Shown here piece after piece: positions 8,052 through 16,246 of a stretch of 64,000 nucleotides of DNA. Every line of letters begins with the position of its first letter. Positions within the stretch are counted from its first letter, which is position 1. A program made the position numbers and the translations under genes. Source of the stretch: Microvirga zambiensis WSM3693 (lineage in GTDB: Bacteria; Pseudomonadota; Alphaproteobacteria; Rhizobiales; Beijerinckiaceae); the NCBI RefSeq assembly GCF_016735695.1, contig NZ_JAERQD010000013.1, positions 62,001 to 126,000 of the forward strand. The letters run 5' to 3'. A model generated the notes under the pieces. It was not told the origin of the DNA and ran no database searches. It saw only the letters and a program-made list of their open reading frames with translations.

Positions 8052-8702
8052 TTGGATTGGACTGTCGTTACAAGCAACGCGCCGCTCTTCGTTTCCGCGA
8101 CGCTCAACACGGTCGCCATAGCGGCGGCGACCATCGTCCTGTCGGTGGTCATCGCATTTCCGCTCGCCATCATGCGGGATTCGCGCTTCGGATTTCTGCG
8201 ATGGGTCTCCGCCGGCTACAGCTGGACCACGCGGGCGATGCCGACACTGTCGCTCCTGTTCCTGGCCTATTACGGCCTGCCGCAGTTCGGGATCTATCTC
8301 GATCCGGTGGTTGCGGCCATCACGGGGCTCACGGTGATCGCAGCCGGCTACAACATGGAATACATCCGGGTCGGCCTGCAGGCTGTTCCTGCCGGGCAAT
8401 ACGAGGCCTGCCGTGCACTCGGCATCCCGTTGTCGATCGCGCTGCGCCGTTTGATCGTGCCGCAGGCCATGCGCACGATCCTGCCGCCGCTCACGTCGAA
8501 CCTGACGCTCCTCCTGAAGGGAAGCGCTCTTGCGAGCCTCGTCGCGGTGACGGAGCTTTCCGGGCAGGCCATGGCACTCATCTCCTACACCTACAAGCCG
8601 ATCGAGATCCTGATCGCCGTCGCGCTGATCTATCTGTGCCTGAACGGCGTGCTCGTAGGAGTCCAACGGCTCGTCGAGCAGCGATACCGGCTACAGGACT
8701 AG
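8052..8702 (+). CDS. Polar-amino-acid ABC transporter permease, system 1b
   Basis: A 216-residue HisM/GlnP-type permease with about five membrane segments. The start is a TTG at 8052, chosen because GGGAGGT is four bases upstream and no in-frame ATG fits. The FRGTP-equivalent is TTRAMPTLSLLFLAYYGLPQ, and the EAA loop is YEACRALGIPLSIALRRLIVPQ (about residues 117-138). It presumably forms a heterodimer with the permease at 7282. A gap of 166 bases with its own promoter-like element follows before the next binding-protein gene. Confidence 0.9.
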   Translation: MDWTVVTSNAPLFVSATLNTVAIAAATIVLSVVIAFPLAIMRDSRFGFLRWVSAGYSWTTRAMPTLSLLFLAYYGLPQFGIYLDPVVAAITGLTVIAAGYNMEYIRVGLQAVPAGQYEACRALGIPLSIALRRLIVPQAMRTILPPLTSNLTLLLKGSALASLVAVTELSGQAMALISYTYKPIEILIAVALIYLCLNGVLVGVQRLVEQRYRLQD

Positions 8703-8762
8703 ACGTTCCACGAACGATATCCCAACGCACATTGTAACCGCCTTGTTGCGCAATGTCCGTGC

Positions 8763-8783
8763 TGATATCTTACGAGAATACTA
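8763..8783 (+). promoter_or_regulatory. Island operator/promoter element, copy C
   Basis: TGATAT-CTTACGAGA-ATACTA. A good promoter overlaps it: TTGTTG at 8743-8748, a 17-base spacer and TATCTT at 8766-8771. It is about 85 bases before the start of the binding-protein gene at 8869, so the second transporter can be transcribed on its own. Confidence 0.55.
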
Positions 8784-8868
8784 GTTCTGATCGAGAGGTA
8801 CCGGGTTCTACGGCGACGGCAAGTGAGACGATGTTTCGTTGGTAGAAGGCAACAACAGGGGAGCACAC

Positions 8869-9735
8869 ATGAAAAAGATTGCTGCAGTGGCGGTCGGGAT
8901 GATGCTGACGGTTCTCGCGACCGCCGGAGTACAGGCACAAAGCACGCTGAAGGTCCCCAGTGGTGCTCTTCTCACCGACGGCACATTGGCCCTTGCCGCC
9001 GATTTCGCAGCGGCTCCCAATCAGTTCATCAAGACGGATGGCGAGAAGGATGGCCTGAACGTCGACATGTGCGGCGAGGTTGCGAAACGCCTCAATGTGA
9101 AGCTCGAATGGACGAACCTTTCCTTTCCCGGCCTCGTACCGGGCCTGCAAGCCCAACGTTTCGATGGTCTCTGCACGGCGATCTTCATCAATCCCGACCG
9201 CCTCAAGATCATGAACATGGTCCCTTATGTGCAGTGGGGCGAGGGGCTGATGGTTCCGAAGAGTTCATCCCTTGGATCGAGCTGTTCCTTCAAGGCGGCG
9301 GACAAGGCGAGCTATGCCGGCTGCTTCGATGATCTGGCGGGCAAGGCCGTCTCCGTGGCGGCTGCCGGAACCACCAACAAGAACCTTCAGACCGAAAGCG
9401 ACCGCATGAAGGCGGCGGGCAAGGCTCCGATTGAAATTCGGGCATTCGACACGAATGCGGATGCGATCCAAGCCGTCGTATCGGGGCAGACCGCCGCAGC
9501 ATACCTGAACGATCCGCAAGCCGCCTTCTTCATCAACCGGACGAACGACAACTTCAAGCTCGCCTTTACCGGCTATGCCTCGAACCAGCTTGCGCTCACG
9601 ACGATGAAGCCGAACACGGCGCTGGCCGATGCCTTCGTCGCTGCGCTGGAGCAGATGAAAGCCGACGGGTCCTACGACGCCATTCTCAAGAAGTGGGGCG
9701 TCGCGTCCGTTCCGTCCTTCGCCTACGCAAAGTAA
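8869..9735 (+). CDS. ABC transporter substrate-binding protein (family 3), system 2
   Basis: A 288-residue periplasmic protein. The ATG at 8869 follows a GGGGAG site and gives a clean signal peptide (MKKIAAVAVGMMLTVLATAG...VQAQ). Family-3 features are GLNVDMCGEVAKRLNVKLEW and FPGLVPGLQAQRFDGLCTAIF, and the C-terminal MKADGSYDAILKKWG. The mature protein has four Cys (in DMCGE, GLCTA, SSCSF and GCFDD), which suggests two disulfides; most relatives have none or two. It heads the unit with a permease (9797), a reductase (10543) and a permease-ATPase fusion (11677). Confidence 0.9.
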   Translation: MKKIAAVAVGMMLTVLATAGVQAQSTLKVPSGALLTDGTLALAADFAAAPNQFIKTDGEKDGLNVDMCGEVAKRLNVKLEWTNLSFPGLVPGLQAQRFDGLCTAIFINPDRLKIMNMVPYVQWGEGLMVPKSSSLGSSCSFKAADKASYAGCFDDLAGKAVSVAAAGTTNKNLQTESDRMKAAGKAPIEIRAFDTNADAIQAVVSGQTAAAYLNDPQAAFFINRTNDNFKLAFTGYASNQLALTTMKPNTALADAFVAALEQMKADGSYDAILKKWGVASVPSFAYAK

Positions 9736-9757
9736 CGCAACCGCCATAGGAACCGAC

Positions 9758-9782
9758 AGCCGAAGCTCGCCGGGCTTCGGCT
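9758..9782 (+). other. Intercistronic hairpin after the second binding-protein gene
   Basis: AGCCGAAGC (9758-9766) pairs with GCTTCGGCT (9774-9782) around a 7-base loop. There is no T-run. Its place, just after the binding-protein stop and before the permease, fits a structure that keeps the binding-protein mRNA more abundant. Confidence 0.5.
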
Positions 9783-9796
9783 GATCCGAGCAAGCG

Positions 9797-10546
9797 ATGA
9801 CCTGGGACTTCGATACGTTTTTCACATATCTCTTCGATTCCCGCATGGCTTGGGCCGCGCTGGTCACCTTCTGCGTCGCAGCGGTGGCGCAGCTTCTCGC
9901 GACGGTCGTCGGATTCGTGCTCGCTCTCGGGTTGCGCTCCCGCAGCAACCTTCTGCGCGCACCTGCCGTGGCGTATGTCTGGTTCTTTCGCGGCACGCCT
10001 CCTCTGATCCAGCTGCTTCTTATCTATTTCGGGCTGCCGCAGCTCGGCATACGCGTGACGGTGCTGGAGGCGGGCATCTCGAGCTTGAGCCTCTACGGCG
10101 CGGCCTACATGGCCGAGATCATCCGCGGTGCGCTCGCATCCCTCGATCCCGGCCAGGAGGAGGCCGCCCGAAGCATCGGCCTGTCGCGGTTCGAAACCAT
10201 GCGCAGCATTCTCGCGCCGCAGGCTGCACGTCTGGTCCTGCCGGCGTTTGGAAACGAATTCACCAGCATGATGCGCACGACGTCGCTTCTGTCGGTCATA
10301 TCGTTCCAGGAATTGTTGCGGGTTACCACGCTCGCCATCAGCGAAACATTCCGGCCCTTCGAGCTCTACTCGGTCGCGGCCGTCTATTACCTTCTGATGG
10401 CCACCCTATGGATGGTCGTTCAGGATTGGCTCGAGCGAAAGTTCGGCGTTGGCATGGCGAGCGCGCCGGTTCGCCGACCGATCTGGAGCGACATCAAGCG
10501 CCTCATTCGATTTCCTCGCCCGTTCTCAAGAAAGATCACCACATGA
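9797..10546 (+). CDS. Polar-amino-acid ABC transporter permease, system 2a
   Basis: A 249-residue HisM-type permease. It contains FFRGTPPLIQLLLIYFGLPQ (about residue 65) and the coupling loop LDPGQEEAARSIGLSRFETMRSILAPQAARLVLP. The C-terminal tail after the last membrane segment is longer than usual and basic (about 30 residues). Its stop overlaps the start of the reductase gene by four bases (ATGA at 10543). Its partner permease is the N-terminal half of the fusion at 11677. Confidence 0.9.
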   Translation: MTWDFDTFFTYLFDSRMAWAALVTFCVAAVAQLLATVVGFVLALGLRSRSNLLRAPAVAYVWFFRGTPPLIQLLLIYFGLPQLGIRVTVLEAGISSLSLYGAAYMAEIIRGALASLDPGQEEAARSIGLSRFETMRSILAPQAARLVLPAFGNEFTSMMRTTSLLSVISFQELLRVTTLAISETFRPFELYSVAAVYYLLMATLWMVVQDWLERKFGVGMASAPVRRPIWSDIKRLIRFPRPFSRKITT

Positions 10547-11667
10547 CGCATTCACCGGCGGAACCAACTCGGGTCATCCTCTTTGGTCTGGGGGCTCTTG
10601 GCGGCCTCGTCATCGATTGCCTCAAGACGGGCTATCCGTTGATCCGCATCGTCGGTGCGGTCGATCATGCTCCCAATCGGGCCGGGCGCCGAATGGGCGA
10701 CATCTATGACGGACTTGGAGAGGCGTCCGATGTCGTCGTCGCCGCAACGCTGCGGGAGTGTCTGGATGGGCTCGATGCGCCGGCGCATCTTCTCTACCAT
10801 ATGACGGAATCGACGCCGTCCCATATCGAAAGTCAGCTGATCGAAGCCCTCGAGGCAGGGCTTCATGTCATCTCGGCTTCCGAGGCGATGTTTCATCCCG
10901 CCCTCCGGTACCCGGACTTCTCCCTACGCCTCGATGCGGCGGCGCGTGCGAGAGATGTGTCCATCACGGGCGTCGGAATCAATCCGGGCTTCAGCTTCGA
11001 CAGCCTTCCCCTGCTGCTGGGGCGGGTGACGTCGGGCGTGAAGCGGGTCACCATCTCGCGGACCATCGACGTGACGGGAACAGGGCCCGGCGATATCGAT
11101 CATGTCGGATACGGCCTGTGGCCAAAGGAATTCGACGAGAAGATCGCGTCGGGCCGCATCGTCGGCCATATGGGGATGCCCGAGTCGATTGCGGCCATTG
11201 CCGAGCGGCTGAACATCGACGTCGACCGGGTCGAGGAACGCTGGACGACAACCACGGCGGACTTCCCCGTGGATTCCGGCGATGCAACCCTCGGCGTGCT
11301 GGAGCCCGGCCGCGTCATCGGCATCAGCCAGGAGGGCATGGGCGTGAGGGGAGATGAAACCGTCATCTCCATGAGCCTCGTCATGTTCTATCAGCCGGAG
11401 CTGCATGGCCTGGAAGTGGCCGATGTCATCGACATCGAAGGCGCCCACCATGTCAAGGCGAGCCTCAAGCCTGCCGCCTTGTCCCTGTTCGGCGCGGCCA
11501 ACACCATCGTCAATGCGACCCATGACCTGCTCGATGCCGCGCCCGGACTGGTGAATATTCTCGATTTCTCTATCGCCGGCGTTCGTCGCGGAGGTTTCCA
11601 CTATGCGGTTGATCCGAAGCATCCGCCCCGTCCCGGGCAGGTGCGTCTCGTCCCCGTTCCCCACTAG
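10543..11667 (+). CDS. Dehydrogenase related to 2,4-diaminopentanoate dehydrogenase
   Basis: A 374-residue protein. The N-terminal Rossmann motif VILFGLGALGGLVIDCL (residue 9 on) resembles dihydrodipicolinate-reductase-like enzymes. GVGINPGFSFDSLPLLLGRVTSGVKRVTISRTIDVTG (about residues 142-178) matches the conserved region of 2,4-diaminopentanoate dehydrogenase, an NAD(P)-dependent amine dehydrogenase of ornithine breakdown. The partner aminomutases of that pathway are absent, so the substrate here is probably a different amine or imine. The gene is translationally coupled to the permease before it and nine bases from the fusion gene after it, so it is an enzyme embedded in a transporter operon. 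Confidence 0.7.
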   Translation: MTHSPAEPTRVILFGLGALGGLVIDCLKTGYPLIRIVGAVDHAPNRAGRRMGDIYDGLGEASDVVVAATLRECLDGLDAPAHLLYHMTESTPSHIESQLIEALEAGLHVISASEAMFHPALRYPDFSLRLDAAARARDVSITGVGINPGFSFDSLPLLLGRVTSGVKRVTISRTIDVTGTGPGDIDHVGYGLWPKEFDEKIASGRIVGHMGMPESIAAIAERLNIDVDRVEERWTTTTADFPVDSGDATLGVLEPGRVIGISQEGMGVRGDETVISMSLVMFYQPELHGLEVADVIDIEGAHHVKASLKPAALSLFGAANTIVNATHDLLDAAPGLVNILDFSIAGVRRGGFHYAVDPKHPPRPGQVRLVPVPH

Positions 11668-11676
11668 GGATGTTCC

Positions 11677-13188
11677 ATGTCGGCCTGGAACCAGCAGCTT
11701 TTCCTCGACATCCTCGTCTCGCCGCTGATCATCAAGGCAGCGTGGACGACGATCTGGGTGGGAACTGTCGCGCAGCTCATCGGTACCGCGATCGGCACCG
11801 TCGTCGGGCCGGCCATGCTGTCCCAATATCGCCTCGTTCGCGGAGCCACCTGGTTCTACCTCTGGCTCTTTCGCGGAACGCCGCTGCTGGCGCAGATCCT
11901 GTTCTTCTACGCAGTGCTGCCTCTGTGGGGCCTGCGCCTCTCGGTGCTCGCCACAGGCCTTCTTGCTCTCGGTGTGAACGAGGGCGCCCGGATGGCCGAG
12001 ATCGTCCGCGGCGGTCTTCTCTCGGTCCCCAAGGAGCAAAGCGAGGCAGGCCGTTCCCTCGGGCTGAGGCCGCATCTCGTTTTCATCCTCATCGTGCTGC
12101 CGCAGGCCGCGCGGGCCATTCTGGCGCCGCTTGCGAACAATTACAGCTACATGATCAAGGCAACGTCCCTGTTGTCCGTGATCTCCGTCGCGGAGCTGCT
12201 GCGAACCTCTCAACAGCTCGCCCAGTCGACGGTCCGCCCTCTCGAGATCTATTCGGCGGCAGCCATCTGGTACATGGGCATGGTCACGATCATCATGATC
12301 ACTCAATCGATGATCGAGCGCCGTCTGTCGCGCAGCAGTCGGTCGGAAACAAGAAGAAGCGCAATCGTTGCCGCCCGAGACGTTGAAGAAATCGGCATCA
12401 AAGCCGAGCCCCTCGCGGGGGAGGCAGAGATCGTTCTTGAAGCGCGTTCCATCACGAAGCGGCTGGGCTCCGTCATTGCGGTTCACAATGTCGATCTGGC
12501 GATCGCGAAAGGGGAAGTGGTTGTCGTCGTCGGCCCTTCCGGCTCTGGCAAGTCGACGCTGCTCCGCTGCCTCAACTATCTCGATATTCCAGATGCGGGC
12601 GTCGTGCGCCTGGAGGGAAGCCTCTTCGGCCGTGCAAGCGAGCGGGATCCGTCGAAGCTCGTTCCCGACTCCGTGCTGCGCCGGCAGCGTGCCCGCATGG
12701 GGATGGTCTTTCAGCGGTTCAACCTGTTCGCGAACCTCAATGCCCTGCGAAACGTCGCCGTCGGCCCGGAACGTGTTCTCGGCGCGCGACGTGGCGATTC
12801 GGAGACAAAGGCAAAGCTGCTCCTGCAGCGCTTCGGCCTTGCCGACAAATTCGGCAGCTATCCGAGCCAGCTCTCCGGCGGACAGAAACAGCGCGTGGCG
12901 ATCGCCCGGGCCATCGCCATGGAGCCGACCGTCCTCCTGTTCGACGAGCCGACGTCCTCCCTGGACCCTGAGGTCGTTCACGAGGTTCTCGACACGATGC
13001 GCGAGCTTGCCAGGGACGGTGCGACGATGATCGTCGTCACGCACGAGATCGGCTTTGCGCGTGCCGTCGCCGACCGGATCGTGGTCATGGACCACGGCAG
13101 CATCATCGAGCAAGGCGCAGTCGCCGACGTGCTGGAGCGCCCGCGGCATCCGAGAACGCAGCAATTCATCGCATCGCTGGCCGCATAG
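11677..13188 (+). CDS. Permease-ATPase fusion, polar-amino-acid ABC transporter, system 2b
   Basis: A 503-residue fusion. Residues 1-225 are a HisM-type permease ([25 protein letters not shown] loop [25 protein letters not shown]). After a linker of about 25 residues comes a complete ABC ATPase: Walker [10 protein letters not shown] near residue 288, signature [15 protein letters not shown] near 400, Walker [14 protein letters not shown] near 421 and the switch His in VVTHEIGF. The two are separate genes in most systems. It would pair with the permease at 9797 and give the complex one fused and one single permease. The frame is continuous with no sign of frameshift. Confidence 0.92.
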   Translation: MSAWNQQLFLDILVSPLIIKAAWTTIWVGTVAQLIGTAIGTVVGPAMLSQYRLVRGATWFYLWLFRGTPLLAQILFFYAVLPLWGLRLSVLATGLLALGVNEGARMAEIVRGGLLSVPKEQSEAGRSLGLRPHLVFILIVLPQAARAILAPLANNYSYMIKATSLLSVISVAELLRTSQQLAQSTVRPLEIYSAAAIWYMGMVTIIMITQSMIERRLSRSSRSETRRSAIVAARDVEEIGIKAEPLAGEAEIVLEARSITKRLGSVIAVHNVDLAIAKGEVVVVVGPSGSGKSTLLRCLNYLDIPDAGVVRLEGSLFGRASERDPSKLVPDSVLRRQRARMGMVFQRFNLFANLNALRNVAVGPERVLGARRGDSETKAKLLLQRFGLADKFGSYPSQLSGGQKQRVAIARAIAMEPTVLLFDEPTSSLDPEVVHEVLDTMRELARDGATMIVVTHEIGFARAVADRIVVMDHGSIIEQGAVADVLERPRHPRTQQFIASLAA

Positions 13189-13292
13189 GGAATTTGCTCA
13201 AGGGATCGAGCGCACCGTAACCGGAAACCGGGCATTGATCGAAACTTGTGCAGCGTGAGCCGCATCATTATGCATCCGCGGTTTGACGATTC

Positions 13293-13313
13293 TAGGATAT
13301 CGGTAATATATCA
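13293..13313 (-). promoter_or_regulatory. Island operator/promoter element, copy D
   Basis: On the minus strand it reads TGATAT-ATTACCGAT-ATCCTA. On the plus strand it lies between a TTGACG (13283-13288) and TATATC (13307-13312), a possible promoter with an 18-base spacer for the oxidase gene at 13338. Its orientation is opposite to the gene, which argues for an operator rather than a simple -10 box. Confidence 0.5.
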
Positions 13314-13337
13314 GAAGAATAGCCAGGATCATTCGCC

Positions 13338-14555
13338 GTGCCTCTCCGGATCATTCAGGAACCCGACCAGCTGCGAAGCCGCCCGGATGTCGTTGTGATC
13401 GGCTCAGGGATCGTCGGCTTGGCAACCGCCTTCTTCGCCTCCCGCGAGGGCCTGCGCGTTCTGATTATCGAGGCAATGCGCTCACCGACCTCATTGACCT
13501 CCCGCCGCTCGGGAGAAGGCGTCAGAGCTCAGTGGGAATTGCCGCACAACATTGCGATCGCTCAGGAATCGATCGCGCTCTACAAGCATTTCGGGGAGCT
13601 TGTAGGCGACCCCGCGAACGATGCAGGTTACAGGCCGATCGGCTATCTCTATGCCAGCCGTGAGCCCCACGCCGCCGCAGCCCTCAAGGCGCGTGTCGAG
13701 CGGCAGGCGAAGGTTGGCTTGGAAGGGATCGAGTATCTCGAAGGCGCTGCACTCCATGACAAGGCGCCGCTGCTCGCACCCGATGTCATCGGCGCTTCCT
13801 TCCGCCGCGGCGACGGCGTGATTTCCATCGACCGGATCATCGCCGGCTACAAGAGCACCATGGACGCCGATCTCGTTCTCGACACGATCGTCCACGCGAT
13901 CAAGCCCGATGCCGGCGGCGTGATCATCGAAAGCTCAAGGGGATCGATCTCTGCCGGTGCCGTCGTCGTCGCTGCGGGCGCCAAAAGCATTGGTCTTTTC
14001 AATGGCTTTGCCTATGCGCCCGTGATGAAGACAGCGAAGTCGTCGATCATGCGGGTCAAGGCGGAAGGCATTCCGGCTGATCACCCGACGACCATCGACG
14101 TCGATATCGGTTCTTTCTGGCGGCCGGATGAGGGCGGTGCGCGCATCACCGCATCCTTCAGCGGGACGCTCTTTGTCGAAGACGGAGTCGATGATCCTGC
14201 GCCCGAGCCCGGCTATCTGAACCATGCGATGGCGACGGTGATGCCGATGACGCCGCGCTGGAAGCATTGGTCCGAGAACCTGCTCGACAGTCACCTGCGC
14301 ACGGGCACGTTCGCCGTATCCGAGGATGGTGCTCCCGTTATCGGGCCGCTTCCCGATGCCCCGAACGTCTATGTCAACGGCGGATATGGCGGCCACGGCG
14401 TGATGATGAGCCCAGGTGGCGGGCGCCGTCTTTCCAAGATGCTGGCCGATGGCAGGCACGATCCGGCCGATCTGTTTTCCGTCGAGCGCTTCCATGACGG
14501 GCGAAAGCTCGTCCCCGAGGCGATGACGATTCATCTGACCGATCATCCCAATTGA
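13338..14555 (+). CDS. FAD-dependent amine/amino-acid oxidase (DAO family), copy 1
   Basis: A 405-residue flavoprotein with the dinucleotide-binding motif VVVIGSGIVGLATAFFASREG at residues 18-38 and the family's C-terminal signature PNVYVNGGYGGHGVMMSPGGG (about residue 345). That layout is shared with sarcosine oxidase, D-amino-acid dehydrogenase and related enzymes that oxidise a secondary or primary amine to an imine. The start is a GTG at 13338 with AGGA about ten bases upstream. It leads the unit AroM-like 2, creatininase-like and NAD-binding protein. Substrate unknown. Confidence 0.85.
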   Translation: MPLRIIQEPDQLRSRPDVVVIGSGIVGLATAFFASREGLRVLIIEAMRSPTSLTSRRSGEGVRAQWELPHNIAIAQESIALYKHFGELVGDPANDAGYRPIGYLYASREPHAAAALKARVERQAKVGLEGIEYLEGAALHDKAPLLAPDVIGASFRRGDGVISIDRIIAGYKSTMDADLVLDTIVHAIKPDAGGVIIESSRGSISAGAVVVAAGAKSIGLFNGFAYAPVMKTAKSSIMRVKAEGIPADHPTTIDVDIGSFWRPDEGGARITASFSGTLFVEDGVDDPAPEPGYLNHAMATVMPMTPRWKHWSENLLDSHLRTGTFAVSEDGAPVIGPLPDAPNVYVNGGYGGHGVMMSPGGGRRLSKMLADGRHDPADLFSVERFHDGRKLVPEAMTIHLTDHPN

Positions 14556-14570
14556 ACCAGGGGCAATTCA

Positions 14571-15371
14571 ATGGCGAAAACCACCAGACTGGGTGTCGTC
14601 ACCACCGGGCACGGCCCGCGGGACGAATACATTCATTATCATGAGCGGATTCTGCGCTCGCTGGGTGCCGACGTCGAGGTCGTCATCCGCCACATCTACG
14701 ATGGCCTGTCCCTTGACGATCTCCTGCCTCATCAGGTCGGCAAGGAGACGCCCAATCTCGGCGCGCATGTGCATGTTCCCGGTGCCGTCGGCAATCATAT
14801 GGGCGATGGCTGGGAACATCGTTTCTTCTCGCTCGATTTCGCCATCGGACGGGTGCAGTCGGTGATCGACCGGCTCGAGAAGGAAGACAAGGTCGACATG
14901 GTTCTGCTCGCCTGCGCCGCCGAGTTTCCTGAAGGATCGATCAGCGCGGGAACCCTCCTGATTCATCCTCGCGAGCTGATGTTCTCGGTGGTCGAGAACA
15001 TCGCGCATGGCTCACGCCGCAAGGTCAGGATCGGCGCCTTGGTGGATGCCGAGCACGCCGACCATGACTACGAGGACTGGGCGAAGCGGCCCTATTTCGA
15101 CAAGATCGAGCTGGTCATGTCGCCGGTCACGACATCGGCGCTGGCGGCCGCGCAGGAACTGGGCCGCAGGAACGTCGAGTTCGCATTCTTCTTCGGCTAC
15201 GGCATCGGCCTTGCGCCCTTCGATCCGGTCAACGAAGTCCCGGCATTGGAGGCGGCCATCGGAGCGCCTCTGATCCTGCCCCACCGTGTCACGGGCCTTT
15301 TCCTGCGCAACATCATCGGCCCGACGCTCAACGATCATGCCTATCTGCCGGACGGTTGGGGTTTGAAATGA
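14571..15371 (+). CDS. AroM-like protein, copy 2
   Basis: A 266-residue protein that shares its motifs with the gene at 5709: RLGVVTTGHGPRDEY at the start, YDGLSLDDLLPHQ, a Cys strand MVLLACAAEFPEGS near residue 110, and FFGYGIGLAPFDP near residue 203. Only one Cys of the copy 1 pair is kept, which marks it as the likely functional one. The two proteins are clearly diverged paralogues, so they probably act on different compounds or at different steps. The gene starts 15 bases after the oxidase gene and its stop overlaps the creatininase-like start (ATGA). Confidence 0.65.
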   Translation: MAKTTRLGVVTTGHGPRDEYIHYHERILRSLGADVEVVIRHIYDGLSLDDLLPHQVGKETPNLGAHVHVPGAVGNHMGDGWEHRFFSLDFAIGRVQSVIDRLEKEDKVDMVLLACAAEFPEGSISAGTLLIHPRELMFSVVENIAHGSRRKVRIGALVDAEHADHDYEDWAKRPYFDKIELVMSPVTTSALAAAQELGRRNVEFAFFFGYGIGLAPFDPVNEVPALEAAIGAPLILPHRVTGLFLRNIIGPTLNDHAYLPDGWGLK

Positions 15372-16243
15372 GCACGCCTGCGAGATTTCCGCGGACATTG
15401 CTCTGGCAGCGCCTGACCAGCGATGAACTCGCCGAGGCGCGCGATTCCGGTGCGATGGTCGTCGTTCCGGTCGGCGCCATCGAGCAGCACGGCATCCACC
15501 TTCCTGTGGAAACGGATGCGCGGCTCAGCACCGTCGTCAGTCAGCTTGCGGCCAAGCGTGTCTCCGCGCTTCCGGTTCTGGTCGCGCCATCCCTGCCGTT
15601 CGGCTTTTCGCCGCATCACGTGAGCCATGCGGGAACCATCAGCCTGCGGCTCGACACATATCTCGCCGTGTTGGGCGATATCGCCGTGTCGCTGACCAAT
15701 TCGGGCTTCCGCCGCGTGCTCTTCGTGAACGGGCACGGCGGCAACAACGCTCCGCTCCGCGCCAAGGTCGGCGAACTGGTCACCGATGGTCTGCCTGTCG
15801 GGACGGTAGATTACTGGGTTCCAGGCGAGAGTGCATGGATTGCGCGGCTTGCAGGCAGGCTGAAGCGGGGTGGTCACGCCTGCGAGCAGGAGACCGCCTT
15901 GATGCTGGCGATCGAGGCGCAGGATTCGGAGGCCGTCGAGCGGATCATCGCCAGCGCCAGAGACCTCCCGCCGCGGGTCATCCAGCCATGGATCGCGCCC
16001 GGCCACGAGAGCGATCCGATCACGGAAGCGGGCGCAGCCTGGCCGCCGATCTTCCAGGCCGACGATTGCGGCTATTACGGCGATCCCGCAGCCGCAACGC
16101 GGGACAACGGCCTCGTCCTGCTCGACATCATCGTGGAGCGCCTCGCCAACTTCTTCACCGCGTTTGCGGCAACGCCGCTGCGGCTCGGTGTATCGCGCGA
16201 TGCGGCCGCGCCATCGATTTCCGCACCGCTGATCGGAGCCTGA
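15368..16243 (+). CDS. Creatininase-family amidohydrolase
   Basis: A 291-residue protein of the creatininase family, which are metal-dependent hydrolases that open cyclic amides or cleave formamides. Metal-site motifs are intact: VPVGAIEQHGIHLPVETD (residues 34-51, Glu and His/Asp ligands), VNGHGGNN near residue 120 and GHACEQETA near residue 172. Its ATG overlaps the previous stop. In this operon a cyclic or amide-bearing intermediate is a reasonable substrate, but family members also include mycofactocin and riboflavin-pathway enzymes, so the reaction is not fixed. Confidence 0.85.
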   Translation: MSTPARFPRTLLWQRLTSDELAEARDSGAMVVVPVGAIEQHGIHLPVETDARLSTVVSQLAAKRVSALPVLVAPSLPFGFSPHHVSHAGTISLRLDTYLAVLGDIAVSLTNSGFRRVLFVNGHGGNNAPLRAKVGELVTDGLPVGTVDYWVPGESAWIARLAGRLKRGGHACEQETALMLAIEAQDSEAVERIIASARDLPPRVIQPWIAPGHESDPITEAGAAWPPIFQADDCGYYGDPAAATRDNGLVLLDIIVERLANFFTAFAATPLRLGVSRDAAAPSISAPLIGA

Positions 16244-16246
16244 CAT

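Noticed and set aside
10924-13164. Long open frame of 746 codons on the minus strand
   Set aside because: It lies wholly antisense to the reductase and the permease-ATPase fusion, and its translation is low-complexity (rich in Arg, Asp, His). This is a usual by-product of high-GC coding sequence.
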